From positions 31,726,001 to 31,790,000 of the forward strand of contig BSBM01001719.1 of assembly GCA_027924585.1 (NCBI GenBank): DNA of 64,000 bases, in the 5' to 3' direction. Positions 9,603 to 22,197 of the stretch are shown here, in pieces (the stretch's first letter is position 1; the number at the start of each line of letters is the position of its first letter). The position numbers were made by a program, and so were the translations under genes. The notes under the pieces are model-generated. The model had not been told where the DNA came from. It ran no database searches and saw nothing but the letters and a program-made list of their open reading frames with translations. This stretch comes from Larix kaempferi. Taxonomy: Eukaryota > Streptophyta > Pinopsida > Pinales > Pinaceae.

Positions 9603-11974
9603 CTCGTGCACTTGTGTATCTACTGCATTCTTCTTTTTTGTCTTCATGCAACTATCACATATCTATGGCATCATTCTATACACCATCATCTATATCATTC
9701 GTCTTCTTGCACACACTCGGATCCTTGCTAGATTATACTATTCTGTATCTCGATCCTGTTATGCCCCGAATATAATCTTGTATCTTCCACTTAGAATCTC
9801 TTTGAACTCACCATCAATCTTACTTCTAATCTCCAACTTGCTTCCCTTTTTATACATGGCCTGCATGGATTGTATGTCCACAAGTTGGTTGTGGCATTCC
9901 TTATTCCTTGCTTCGCGGATTGTGCTTATGCCACATGTCATGTTCTACGCCGCTAATGTGTCCTTCCTTTGTGGGTTCTACGAATATATGGTCCTCAATT
10001 TGGTTGAATTCCACCCTTATTGTACCATCACTTTTGGGTCTTGCACACCGTTAATGTTTCAATGCTTTTAAAAAATTTATGCATATGTGATCTTTGACTT
10101 GGTAGGACTTTGACCCTTGCAGTACCATCACTTGTGGTACTTACACACTTGTTGTGTCATTAGTTGTGGATTTTTCTCATATACTAACTTAAACTACTAC
10201 ACCCTTCTCATGACTTGTGCACTTTCAGGACTTGCATAACTTGCTCAACCATCTCTTGTTCCATGTTGCTTGTGCACTCCACTTGACTTACTTGTACACA
10301 CTAGAATGTTCTCTTGAGTTGCTTGGGCACACTAGACTTTGTCCCATGTATTCTTTGGATTTATTGCACACTCTTCATTCTTCTGTCCAACCAACCCTTT
10401 AGCTTGTTCCTTGAAGTACTATGACTAGATGGACTTGTGACCTGCTCAAGTACATGTGCCTTATGTACTTATTCAAAATGGATATGCATGGTGTACTCCT
10501 CGACACACTTCTTCATATTGGATGCCACTTCTATATATACTTCTTCACATTGGCATCCATATCCTTCACCATATTCCTTGTGCATATACTTCTTCAATGT
10601 GGCTTTACTATACTTATTCAAGCTGGCATGGGAATGATGAATCCACTTGACTTTAGTTGACATCAATAATCAAACTGAATCAGTTGACATCCTCTTGGAC
10701 ATTAGTTGACATCAATGAAAACCAAAGTTCAACACCAAGTATATGCATGACTATAGATAAATACTCAAGTAGACGCACTTGGTCATATGTATCGTCATCT
10801 CTTCTAATTGTGTAGCCTTGTGTGAAAACACTATGTGACATAAAAGTCATTCCTAAATCTGACATAACCAAACTGTTTATTTAGTTTGGTTACAACTAGA
10901 TATTCTTTCTAGGTGTACTATGTATTCAGTTTGGTTATACTTTTAAGTCCCATCTAGGAGTTTTGTGGTTCCTTGAACATTAATAAAGTTATCATATCTT
11001 ATCTACCATTTTAACTAAATATCTACTTTAATAGAAAAATATTTTTTAAAATTCTAAATGCCTACATAAAACGATGCTTCAAGTAATAGATCATTGGTAG
11101 TTGACAAGGATGACCAAATTGCATCCATTGTTGAGCATAACCCAAGTTCTATTGAAATTCCATAATACACTTCTAGAGGTCATCACATGATGCTAGATAA
11201 CAATTCAAAATGGTTGTGATAGATGGTTAAGTCAATACTGAGATTCCCACAAGCATTGATGAGATACCTCATGGACCCATGATATAGCTAACTTGGGAGC
11301 TAAGCACAAGCATGCACACTTCCTCATCAATGCGGCTGATGATATAGCTAACTTAATGTCTAGTTTTCATTTCCGGAATTTGCCAAAACATGAGTATTGC
11401 TCTCAACATATTGTCTGAATGTTGGAATTCTATGTTAAAAATTGAAAATGTAATTTTGAAACATATCAAGCACCAATAAAATCAGTGGTTCTCCAAATGT
11501 TTGATATCATAGTTTGTAGAAATTTATGTTGTTGTACTCTAAGAAGTACGTCCGAAGTGTTAATACTACATGAAGGTATTATCACACCTAACAACTTGTC
11601 TGGAGAGATTTTTTATTATACTTATGGTGAAGACATACTTATTATGATTATGGTGAAGACATACAAGAAGGGACCGATTTGCAGATTTACCATAGGCGAA
11701 TTGTGTTATTTTTAGAGAAGCTCTCATTTGTGTTTTCCAAATATCTACTTGTATACCTCTAAACTGCTCCTGAAGGGGCAAACTTTCATTCCATGCATCT
11801 CTATTGGAATGATTATATTTATAAATTATGATCATCAAACTCACGTATTATACTAACATAATTGATAGAAATGGAAGAAAGTTGAATCCTTTTACATGTT
11901 AGTTACTACTATATTGAGGATTGAAGCTACAAAGCATGACAATGGGAAGCTGAGTAATCCTTCAATTTTTAGGA
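9603..11974. other. Unassigned repetitive-looking DNA
   Basis: About 2.4 kb without recognisable protein homology. The first 1.2 kb is T/C-rich with repeated CTTGTGCAC and CACTTGTG-like words, which keeps long but meaningless frames open (for example 9568-10071). Around 11625-11670 a GATTATGGTGAAGACATAC-like phrase is repeated. I see no gene. Confidence 0.5.
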
Positions 11975-12480
11975 GGGATATGCAAAGCAAGTATGGAAGG
12001 ATTCTATGATGGAGGAGTAGAATGTTTGGGAGACAACTTCAAATCCCAGTATGGAATTATTGATTAATTCTAGGAATGCAATTGATGGAAGCATTGAAAA
12101 TACCAAAGGTAAGTTTGCTTCCAAAGGATTCTCTCAAAAATAGGATGCTGACCTTCATGAGAATTTTTCTCTAGTTTCCAAAGGATTTAAGGTGCATGGA
12201 TGGGATACTCATATTTGCAAGATGATGAAGGCCCTTAATAATCCAATGCATGTAACACTAGCTTGCTATTTCAGGGTTGATGTTTTTTTACTCAATTTGG
12301 ACTTTCTTGGAGTTGTGTAGATTTTACTTTTTGGTTTTTTGATACACTCATTCGGGTCCTCTATGTAGATGAGTTTACCATTGTAGGAAGTTCTAAACAT
12401 CTCATGTTGTGGTATGAGAAGAAAAAGGCCTTTGATTTTGACATGAAGGACATTAGAGTTTGGTAGGTTGTTGATGCAGG
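11975..12480 (+). pseudogene. Ty1/copia reverse transcriptase remnant
   Basis: Very degraded. Translation in shifting frames gives WKDSMMEE, then DGSIENTKGKFASKGFSQK, then ENFSLVSK, which match the order of copia RT motifs. Further on, LIRVLYVDEFTIVGS (12352-12395) matches the catalytic YVDD box with its second Asp replaced by Glu, followed by FDFDMKDIRVW. Several stops break it. No LTRs were found around it, so it is an old fragment. Confidence 0.6.
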
Positions 12481-12499
12481 ATTCCTTGAACAAAGGAAG

Positions 12500-14739
12500 T
12501 ACACCTTGAATGCTCTAAATAGATTTCAAAGTACGGAGGGGAGAATTAGTCCTAGTATACATTCCTTCATATTCACAAGTGGTCAAAATTATGATGAATC
12601 TAGTAATATAGGATATAGTATCTTGGTTTGATGGAGAACATGTTCTTGAAAAAAAGAAAGTGTTAGTTTTTTTGTTTCTTTGAACTTCTTCTAAATTCAT
12701 GTTTGTTTGGATGAACACTTCATGCATGAGCTCTTAATTATTCTTCGAGTTGTTGAATGGCCATGAGAAAATATCTCTAATTGGAGAGAGGGAAAACTTG
12801 CTGCATAACAAATATGTGGAGTTGGTGAGTTGGCACTTGTGGGAAGGTGCTTAGTTAATTGGCACATTAACAATAACCTAATAATTTTTTTTAAAGGAAG
12901 AATCAAGGGCCAAATAAAATATGTTTGATGATGGTATCTTGTTGGTACAAATTATAGATTCTGCTAAAATTAATCGAGCTTGATTTAGGTGTTAAACAAT
13001 GATGTTTAATAGCTTGATTTGCATATCCAAATTTTTTTATATAAAAACACACGACGGAAATAAAATGATGCACACACATAAAATGAAATTCCAAGTATAA
13101 TTATGTTGATGGGATGAAATGACCAGGAGTCAACACTAGGGTTCTCCCCAATGAATAATCCCAATTAGACTCTCCATTTTTTGGATTAGGGAACCCGTTC
13201 GGTTTATGGTCCGGCTACTGTGTAAGATATTCTTTAGAAAAGAGATTGTCGGTAGCAGCTCAACCCACCATTTAGGATTTTATAAAAATAAATGTTAAAT
13301 TATTTAAACCAATAATCATTCTAACTTACCTACATTAGCCACATCGATGTGAAAAGGGTTTGAAGAGGCCTTATAAAGTGATGCACATGTTCTTACCTCT
13401 TGTCTTACCACCCCTCCTCCTCCGAATCAGAATGGTGAGTAACTTAACCTAGATGAAGCCTTAACTAACCTAACCTATCTTGGGAATGAAAGTAACAAGG
13501 ATGAGCAATGAAATAATGGTTGCACATCCGCATTCAAAAAATTAGTTAGATATTTTAAGAATGCATAAAAAAAACCATCAGAATGGTAGCATAAAAATAA
13601 GAATAGTCTTATAAATTACGTCGTTCTGATTTCACAACTCACATACATTAAAAAGAACATGAATAGTAATGAAATAAGAAATACAGCGATCTATATGAAT
13701 AATCCATTCATGAAATCTAAAACAATCGTACCATTCATGAATATGACCTGTTTCGAAAAACAAATTAAATTGATGAGAATGTGATGGATAGTTTAAACGA
13801 AGTTCCGTAAGTGGGGCCACACCTTTTCGATGATGTTTCTTGAGTTGGCCATTGGCATTATTTCATGAGTTGGCCATTGGCAATTATTTCATGAGTTGGC
13901 CGACACTTTTGGCACTCTTGCTTTAGATTGGCCAATACATATCGGTGAAAACTCCTGAGTTTTAGCCGCTTTCCTTCACTCTTAAAACCAATTTCTTCCC
14001 ACTGAGAAATAATTAACTAAAAACATGCAATGCCAATGGTTGATAAGAGGATGATGGATTAATTTCGAGGTCTATGTGCTCTTCATGTTTTAATTGGGAA
14101 ACAATAATGTTAACCTTCATTGATTGATATGGGAAGCAATAATAATTCTTATTTCAATCTCTGCCTCCTCCTCTCTATACAACTTTGGTCAAAACCCAAT
14201 CAAGATTCTTGGAGCATGGGAGTTCACACCATCCTTTGGAGGTATGCATGTGTTAACAATTAAGACCAATAGGAATAGTGGTAGTGGGAGTGTGAATCTG
14301 ATTTCATGAGAGAGGTCATTCTTTTCACTATCAAATCTATTACATTGTCATTGGAGTCATCTTGTTAAATGTGGTGTTATGCTTTGCCAAAAATGTACAG
14401 ACCTTCCTTTAACGTTAAGATCAAATTCACCTTGGAAGTGGTGAATATTACATTGCACGTTTCTAGTTTTCAAATTGATTCAGGTTGTACATTAAGGTTT
14501 ACTCCACAGACTCACTTTCTAACCAATCAAATGTGGTATGATTCCAAGCATTTGGTCGGTCGGTTTCGGTGTGATTTCCTGATTTTTCCCAACATCTTCA
14601 ATGAAATACACTAAGTTCCACTGACCGTTTCAGAGCTATTTTCTGACTTCACTGAAATTTCTTGTGTTTTGGTCAAAGTTTCAAGAATTTCTTAAGTTTT
14701 CAGAGACCCGTTTCATATATAAGGGGGAAGAATGGAGCT
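12500..14739. other. Unassigned DNA
   Basis: About 2.2 kb, AT-rich, without coding homology I can recognise. It includes the short tandem repeat at 13838-13895. Short open frames here have no domain signal. Confidence 0.5.
13838..13895. repeat. Short tandem repeat, about 26-bp unit
   Basis: The phrase GAGTTGGCCATTGGCA, followed by TTATTTCAT, occurs twice in succession plus a partial third copy. Confidence 0.7.
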
Positions 14740-14943
14740 CTACAAAGGGATGTGCAAGGTTGCGGGTGCGAGACAACCAAGAGGAGCGAGGTTGGCAGGT
14801 GAACCTTTATAATTTTTTGGAGCTATCATTATCGACAGAGTTGGGTGGACTGTGCCTCTCAATAAGCCTGCAAAAAAGTTAGTTACTCCCCTTGCACATA
14901 GAACGTTTAGGAATAGCCAATCTCCGGCCTGTACATTGGAAGC

Positions 14944-16250
14944 ATGCACATTGACGAGGTTGATAACAAGTCAGAACCAGAGGTGTAGACACATCCCATT
15001 TTATGTACTGATGAGGAGGTCATGTCGAGGGTTTTGATGATTCCATGGATAGAGGAAGCATGCTCCAGTGATCCACCCATAACAAGCAGTCAAAGCAGAC
15101 GCGAGAAGGCAGTACAGGGTGACGTCGGTACAGTTAATATCGGAAATGTGAGGAAGGCCTACAGATGTATCAAACCAAAGAAGGGAGGACCATAACTAAC
15201 AGTAGGAAAATATATTAAGCTCGAAGAAATCCCAAACTACCTGTCAAGAGCACTAATAGGGAGGTTCTGTGGCAAGGTGGTGAGTAGAGAAGCTCTCCAA
15301 AACTAGATAGAAGATAATTGGAAATATTTCTTGGGATTCCTATCGGATTTTCATGTACTGCCAAAATATTGGTTCCTGATAAAATTGAGAAACAAAGACG
15401 ACTCTCGAAATTGCTATCTCATGACTAGAGATGGGGTCCCTTAGGGTTTATTCTGCAAAAATGGAAAGTAGAATTTAACGCCAGGAGAGAGCCCCACAAC
15501 CTGCAACAGGTCTGGGTAAAATTACGTGGTCTCCCCATGGTATTTTGGCAGGAACCATTACTGTTGGAAATTGGAAATAAGTTGGGGAGGTTCGTGGCCC
15601 TAGAGAAAGACTGGGAAACAAATATAGATCACAGATGCTTCAAAACGTTGGTATAATTAAATCTCAGGGAAGGTCTGCTTGACGACATACAAATTGAGCT
15701 TTTTGGGAGTTTTTGGGTACAAAGACAAGACTACTGGAAACTTCCGTTTCGCTATTTCAACTGTAAAAGAGCGGGCCATCAACATAAAGAGTGCACTATC
15801 CAAAATGAGGTTACCTGAACAAGAAAAGTTTGGATTAGTCAAGAATGAACCTCATCTAGGGTAGAATAAAATATCAAACAAAGTCAGGAGGAAGCAACTG
15901 TAATTCCATGTAAAGACAAAAACCCATTATCGACAGAAAGTTCTTCAAAATAAGGAGAAGGTTTGGGAAAGGAGGAAGTCCTCTAGGATGTAATGCCACA
16001 TCATGAGTATGAGAGCACATAAAAAGGATGTTCAAGTGACCTAATAGGACTCAGGACGCAAGATGAGAAGAGTTTCCAACATGCAACAAAAGGTACTCAC
16101 CAGGCCTTAAAAAGGCTTTAATTTCCAATCAACTTGTCTTTCAATTTTCAGAGAAAGGTGATATAGACTCCTTTGTTGATATGATAGAAATGTCAGTCAA
16201 AGGAGAGAGTATGAGCTTAGATAATAAAAAAACCTCTTATAGAAACATCA
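14944..16250 (+). pseudogene. LINE-A ORF1 (DUF4283-like, nucleic-acid binding)
   Basis: ORF1 starts at ATG 14944 (MHIDEVDN), matching the LINE-B start MHMEEVDY at 51394. The central part (about 15170-15660) contains the repeat-family words RREPHNLQQVW and LPMVFW of DUF4283-type LINE ORF1 proteins, which bind the element RNA. A zinc-knuckle region near 15745-15800 reads RYFNCKRAGHQHKEC; the position expected for the first Cys is Tyr. Several stops break the frame (for example the TAG before THPILC). The C-terminal part has no recognisable domain. Confidence 0.72.
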
Positions 16251-16361
16251 ACTAGGGGTCTAGTGCTCAACACTATTGTAAAACAACAGGCTCGAAGGAA
16301 ATCCTTTTTATCCAAAGCTCAAAAACAAGCTTCTTTAGACATCATCCTCAGGGGTTATAAA

Positions 16362-17110
16362 ATGATCCTCCTCTCATTCAATGCAAGGGGGTTAGGGGGA
16401 ACTTCCAAAACAAATGCCCTCAAAATCTTGGTGACTTTGGCTAAACCATTAGTCCTAATGATATCAGAAACTATGATGGAAGGAAGCAAAGCAGAGGAAA
16501 TTTTATCCAGTTTTTTAAGATATTGGAAGATGAAATCGGTAGATGTTGTTGGGCATTTAGGATGATTAGTCAAATCTTGGAGAAAAGGAATGGATTTGAT
16601 ATCATCGACCTCCTTTAACTCATTAGAGACAAAGTTGAAGGATAATGAAACGGGCATCACTTTCTCCATCTTAAATGTGTATGGACCTTTTTATGATAGA
16701 AAGACTTTCTGGGAGGAGCTAAGAAATAAAGGAATACTCAAACACCCAAATGTAATCGTAGGAGGGGATCTAAACCTCACTTTCTGTTCCAAAGAGGTAT
16801 GGGGAAATAACACTAGACCTGATTCTTTGAGTTCATATTTTATCAAATAGTTCGAAAAAAATGGTTTGATAGACGTACAACCAACGAAAGTGGAACCGAC
16901 TTGGAGGAATAAAAGAGAAGGGGAGCAAGCGATATCCAAAATATTGGATCAGTTTATGATCACATAGGGGTTAATAGATGGACGGCTAATTTTCCAATCC
17001 TCAAATGAAGAAGGAGGTCACTTAGATCACATACCAATCCGCTTATCAGTACAAACTCTAGAGAAAAAGCCTCCATCTCCTTTCAATTTTAACCCTATGT
17101 GGCTTGAAAA
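16362..17110 (+). pseudogene. LINE-A ORF2: apurinic-type endonuclease domain
   Basis: ORF2 starts at ATG 16362 (MILLSFNARGLGG), the usual N terminus of plant LINE endonucleases, which nick target DNA to prime reverse transcription. Further motifs are ILNVYGPFYDRKTFWEEL, VIVGGDLNLTF and a degenerate end motif GGHLDHIPI; LINE-B keeps LSDHRPI here. Stops at about 16561, 16848 and 16963 interrupt it. Confidence 0.8.
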
Positions 17111-19183
17111 AAAATAGTATAAGCTAAGGTCCTAGATGCATGGATCCCCTTACACTCTACTTTGAATTCTTCATATATGCAACAATTTGCTGACAACCTA
17201 GCCCAATCCAAGGTGTCTAAGGAATGGGAAAAGAAGCATAAGAAGGCTGACCAAGAAGAATCAAGAGGAGTAGAATCCAAAATTAAGGAGATCTACACTT
17301 CTCTAACGAATGATACTTTCTCTGAAGAAGAGATGGTGACTGTAAGGAAACTAGAACGCAAACGAGATACACTGCTGGCTAAGGAAGAACATGTATGGAG
17401 ATTAAAAAGTAGGGCTATTTGGATCGCGGAAGGAGATAACAACACCAAATTCTTCCACAAATATGCCAGTCATTGAAGAAATATAAACACTATCTCAGAA
17501 ATTGAAAATGTGGAGGGGTCTTTGGTTAGTACCTTTCAAGATAAAGCAAATGCTGCTGTAAAACATTTCGACACCTTGTTCACAGAACCTCCTGGTTGCC
17601 CGATTTCGGAAATCCTAGAGGTTTTAAGGTTTTTCCCTAAGATAATCAGTGAAGAGATGAGTAAGGCATTAAAGGAAGATATAACGAAAGAGCAGTTAAG
17701 TCAAATCATCCATTATTTCCATAAAGGAAAGAGACCTGGACCTAATGGCTTCAACATATAATTCTATTTTGGATTCTATGAAAATATCAAGGAAGATCTC
17801 CTAAAAGTGGTACAATAATCGTAGAGGTCAGGGAAAGTGCTAGGCTCCTTTAAATCCACCTTCATAACCTTGATCCCTAAGAAACAGAAGAACGTCTCCT
17901 TTGATGATTACTAACCAATTGCGTGTTGCAATATGATTTACAAGATAATTGCAAAATTAATTGCTCAGAGATTAAAACCTATACTAGGTGATATTTTCAC
18001 GGAGGAGCAATTTGGTTTCTTGTTTAACAGGAAGATCCATGATGTTGTCTCTCTTGCACAAGAAGCTTTTCATTCTATAAAAAAAGAGAAGCAGAAGGCC
18101 TTTGTATTGAAATTAGACCTATCTAAGGAGTATGATAGAATAAGTTGGACATTCTTGTGTCTACTACTTATTCAAATTGGAATGCCACTAGAAGTCACTG
18201 ATTGGATAATGGGGTGCATCCAATCCACTTCCTATACAATGCTAATCAATGGACCCCTTTCGTCTTTTTTCAGAACTACAAGAGGAATTTGACAAGGGTG
18301 CCCTATCTCCCCATTCCTCTTTATTTTAGTAGTAGATGCACTGAGTAGATTGATTCATGCTGCTAAAAGAATTAAAAAAATAGAAGGGGTGAAAGTTTCA
18401 AGAACAGAGGAATTAAATCACACTCTATTCATTGATGATGTACTTATCTTTGGGAATGGCAACATTATGAACTTAAAAACCTTTGATTCAATCTTGACTC
18501 TTTATCAGAAGGCCACAGGAATGAGGATAAATACCAAAAAATATGTCTTGGCGCATATTGAACTCTCAAAGGAGACTTTAAACACATCAAAGGAGATCCT
18601 ATCCTTCCCAACGATCATTATGACTGAAGGAGTTAAATATCTTGGGTTCTATCTGAAGCCTAACTGTTATTCCTTCCAGGACTAGCTTTGGCTCTATGAA
18701 AAACTAGAAAAACGCATCTCCTTATGGATGAAAAGATTTTTATCAAGGGGAGGGAGATTGGTTCTTCTGAAAGCAGTTCTTCAAAGTATACCTATATGCT
18801 GGGCATCCATAGCATACATCCCAAAAGGAATATTGGTAAAAGTAAGGAAAATGAGCTTTTCCTTTTTGTGGATGGCAAGCAAGCAAGCTCATTGTATTCC
18901 TTTAGTCCAGTGGAAGACACTATCTCAACCCAAGAAGCGGGGGGGGGGGTTGGGAATAAAGAATTTGGATTTATTTAACAAAGCCCTGGATGCCAAGACT
19001 TTATGGAGAATCACTCAAAGACCAAATCCATGTGGGGAAAGTTTATTAGATCTAAGTATTGTAATAACTCCCCAATTGATGAATGGTTTCGCAGTCCATC
19101 AAAAATCTTTCAAAAATGGATCAGCAGGATGGAAAGCGATGGTACTGGCTTTCCCTATAATCGGCAATTGGACAGCATGGTAG
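17111..19183 (+). pseudogene. LINE-A ORF2: reverse transcriptase domain
   Basis: Non-LTR RT spread over several open pieces. The pre-RT helical region (17162-17476) includes AIWIAEGDNNTKFFHKYA. The fingers have KRPGPNGF and TLIPKKQ; then comes FGFLFNRKIHDVVSLAQEAF. The palm has LDLSKEYDRISW (KAYDRV in LINE-B) and the catalytic FIDDVLIFGNG at 18428-18460. The thumb follows in 18728-19183 with KAVLQSIPICWASIAYIPKG. The catalytic Asp pair is kept, but stops near 17476, 17761, 18290 and 18685 make it non-functional. Confidence 0.85.
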
Positions 19184-20016
19184 ATTGGTGACGGAAGGAA
19201 AGTTAGGATAGGTGAGGACCCATGGACGGGAGCATGACAAGAGTTTAGAATTACATCTGATTTGAAGGAAAAAATAAGATACCAACAGATATTTGTCCTG
19301 GCCGATGCTCAATTACAACAGCCTCAATTAAGAAGAAGAAACAATTGGAAATATCCCCAAGACTTAACCTTCACTGGAGATTTAGCAGAAGAATGGAATA
19401 GTTATGTTAATAATTTGGTGACCAATTTCAGTCACCTGAAAGAAGGTGAGGATGAAAAATTGGTATGGACAAAAAACAGAGTAAATGGACAATTTGAAGC
19501 TAAACTCGGTTATGATTCTGTCTATCAAGAATCTTTAGTAGGGGAGATAAAGTGGTGGTGGAAATTTTTATGGAAATTACACAGTCCCTTGAAAACAATT
19601 TTAACTATTTGGTTAACATTAAGCAATAAACTGTTAACATGGGAGAACCTAAAGAAGAGAGGTCTCCATGGACCAAGCATATGTGTCTTATGAAATTCAA
19701 ATGAGGTGACATCTTCTCACTTATTTAACTTGTGTCCATTCGCAGGTGAGGTATGGGACAAAGTCTCCTTCAAAATGGTTAATGCAAGGATTGCACCAAG
19801 AGAAGCGTCATTGTATCAATGTGATCATAACTGGTGGCAATTAGAAGCGGTACGTAATTTTGATGCATTCCCTGCCCTCTTTGTTTACACAATATGGGAA
19901 GCTCGTAATCAAGTAATTTTCAAAAATAGATGGATCTCAACAGACTAGTAGAAAGTACAGGAACACAAGACAATTGCTAAAGACAGGAAAAAACAGGGAA
20001 TCATTCCCCCAATCAT
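19184..20016 (+). pseudogene. LINE-A ORF2: zf-RVT region
   Basis: Continuation after the thumb. The frame 19262-19693 carries KEKIRYQQIFVLADAQLQQP and LKTILTIWLTLSNKLLTWEN; 19706-19948 carries SSHLFNLCPFAGEVWDKVSF and ALFVYTIWEARNQVIFKNRW. This is the same region as 15-545 and 55800-56460. One in-frame stop at 19691-19693 separates the two pieces. Confidence 0.8.
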
Positions 20017-20484
20017 CAACAAAAATGAGCCGTGGGATTTCTTCGATGGTGCGAGTAAAGGAACCCATCCACTAGGAGGTGTAGGAGGTGTATTACACTT
20101 ATCTGATGACTACAAGTTATGCATTAAATATTCTCTAGGAAGAGAAACCAATAACAAGGCTGAATTAATAGCTCTTTGGGTGGTACTCAAAATTGCCCAA
20201 AAGAAAAATATGAAGAGAATTCAATTGTTTGGGGATTCTAAGATGGTCATTGATTGGGCTATTGGTAAAACACATATACACGCCACTCAATTACAACATC
20301 TCCTAAAAGAGATACAACATGTGCTAGGATTTTTTGAATCGGTTTCCTTCAAACATATCTACAGATAAATTAATGAAGAAGCTGACTTGTTATCCAAATT
20401 AGCTTTGGAAAATCATCCAGGCGTAACTGAAGTAGAGGAATTCAACAGAGGTCAGATGCTGAACCACTTCACCACTCGGGAATG
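20017..20484 (+). pseudogene. LINE-A ORF2: C-terminal RNase H
   Basis: RVT_3-type RNase H that would remove element RNA during cDNA synthesis. The motifs are PWDFFDGASKG (first Asp), NNKAELIALWVVLKIA (Glu) and IQLFGDSKMVIDW (second Asp), so the catalytic acids are present. A TAA at 20366-20368 interrupts before NEEADLLSKLAL. The frame ends at TGA 20482-20484. LINE-B keeps an uninterrupted version at 56482-57021. Confidence 0.82.
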
Positions 20485-20882
20485 AGACCCCAGGTATATA
20501 CCGAACAGTGTAGATGACTGGATTATTAAGTTGTGGGTTATTTTTGAAAGAGCGCAACGCTTTTACAGACAGTTTATATACAGAGTTGTTTCAAGAGTTA
20601 AGTGGAAACAGGATAGCTTCCATCCCTAAATTCAAGAATCGTCTCCGAGAGCTTGAAGAACAAAGGTTAGAACTTACATTACCAGGCTGATCTTTTTTGC
20701 TATGTAAAAGAATTGTAATGTAATGCTCATGAAATTTTGATATGAAAACAAATTGTCGGATGTATTGTAATACTCATGAAATTTTAATGTAAGTCCTTAA
20801 ATGACAGTTCATGATCACTCTTTATTTAGAGCGATATTTATTTTCCATTTGGAATATATATATAGACACACACACACACACA
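20485..20882 (+). repeat. LINE-A 3' UTR and (AC)n tail
   Basis: Non-coding tail ending in the family terminus GATCACTCTTTATTTAGAG and CATTTGGAATATA, then a short TA run and (AC) repeats at 20868-20882. The tail sequence differs from the (TA)n of LINE-B and LINE-C. Confidence 0.75.
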
Positions 20883-21717
20883 ACAAGGATTGGGATGCTC
20901 CCTTCCCCAACTAGCTTGTATTTATACATAACAAAGCATATTATATTTCCATTGGAAAACTAGTAATACGCCTCAAGCATTAAACACATTATTAGATACT
21001 TAAACAATGCATGGAAGAAGGTTGTCCCCTCTTCTAACTTAAGATGTAGCATTTAATAAACAAACAAATGGCTAGAAGAAGAGATATCAATTTAAACAAA
21101 AGCATAAAGCTCCAAAAGGGAAAACTCCCTTCAACGAAACTTGCATACATCAAGAGAATATATATATATTAAAAATAAAAAAATAAAAACCTTGAGGAAA
21201 GGTTAAGCCCTCTCCCATTCTCCTATAGGGACGGCCATCTGCAACAATGAGGGTAAATATATATGAATAAATATCTGAGGAAAGACTACGCTCTCCTTTT
21301 GGGGAGACGCCCTTCAAAAATACATACACAACATGCAGCCAACATTAAATTAAAAATAAATAATATGTTTAACATATTTATCTTGAGATCCCTCCCTCTG
21401 GAAGTGATGCACTTACCAAATGTGCAACATCAATAATATGTAAATATTTAAAATAATAACAAATGATAGGGTAAAGGAAGGGAATGGGATTGGATCTCTA
21501 TAGAGCCCTTCGTGCATGCTTGCAAAAACATTAAAATAAACCTGAAGTAATATGCATAAGAAATTAATCAAGGGCACGTGCTCTCCCTCTGGAGGTGACA
21601 CCCTCTTCCCACACAACATATAGTAGTTAAAATAAAACAACAACAAAATGTGTGGGATCATAAAAGGGGCAACGCCCTCTTCTAGAGGGACGCTCTTCCC
21701 AACTTTACAAACAACAC

Positions 21718-21808
<91 letters not shown>

Positions 21809-21831
21809 GATAGATAGATAGATAGATAGAT

Positions 21832-21880
<49 letters not shown>

Positions 21881-22183
21881 TTCATCCAATGCTGAAGAGT
21901 CTTTGTAAAATCAAAATGGAAAACAAAAAACACTATGGGAGGGGCCAGTCCTTGGATGTGCCCTCACTCCCATACTCAGGCTTGATAAAATATATATTAA
22001 GTACAACAGTCAAGTGTAGAAGTCCCAAGGGCTGCTCCCTTCACACAACTTACAAGTTATCTACTTATCAACTACACACAATTGATTAACTAGTGGATTA
22101 AATAAAATACCAAATATTAACTATATATACACAGAGTTACAGATATGTAGAAAGGCCCAATAGCCATAGAGTTGGAACTTTCA
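20883..22183 (-). other. Leader of a minus-strand gypsy element with spaced small hairpins
   Basis: This lies just inside the primer-binding site at 22184, so on the minus strand it is the 5' leader of the element whose 5' LTR is A1. It contains about ten GC-rich cores, at roughly 80-200-bp spacing, in AT-rich DNA. Several are small inverted repeats: CTCTCCTTTTGGGGAGA at about 21290, CTCCCTCTGGAGG at about 21579 and CCTCTTCTAGAGGG at about 21675. No coding sequence is visible. LINE-A appears to be inserted in or beside it, and the rest of the element is not in the window. Confidence 0.55.
21721..21876. repeat. Compound microsatellite (TC)n(TG)n(TA)n(GATA)n(GA)n
   Basis: Blocks in order: (TC) 21721-21762, (TG) 21763-21796, (TA) 21797-21808, GATA repeats to about 21832, then (GA) 21837-21876. 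The outer TC and GA blocks are complementary over about 40 bp. The long open frames translated from it (SLSLSL and ERERER stretches) are artefacts. Confidence 0.95.
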
Positions 22184-22195
22184 GCTCTCATACCA
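22184..22195 (-). other. Primer-binding site next to LTR A1
   Basis: The minus strand reads TGGTATGAGAGC, one mismatch from the initiator tRNA-Met site, two bases from the LTR edge at 22198. Confidence 0.75.
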
Positions 22196-22197
22196 CT

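Larger units (their letters stand above)
14740..20882 (+). mobile_element. LINE-A: near full-length, inactive L1-type LINE
   Basis: A non-LTR retrotransposon of about 6.1 kb. ORF1 is a DUF4283-like protein with a zinc knuckle; ORF2 carries endonuclease, RT, zf-RVT and RNase H. It ends with the family's conserved 3' terminus and an (AC)n tail at 20868-20882. The 5' edge is uncertain; homology to LINE-B becomes weak left of 14944. Many stops and frameshifts in both ORFs show it is dead. It is clearly related to LINE-B across the whole length but diverged, so the two are separate insertions. Confidence 0.85.

Noticed and set aside
9568-10071. 167-codon open frame
   Set aside because: It begins inside the G1 3' LTR and is T/C-rich low-complexity sequence with no domain.
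21413-21933. Open frames with Ser-Leu and Glu-Arg runs
   Set aside because: Translation of the TC/GA microsatellite, not a protein gene.
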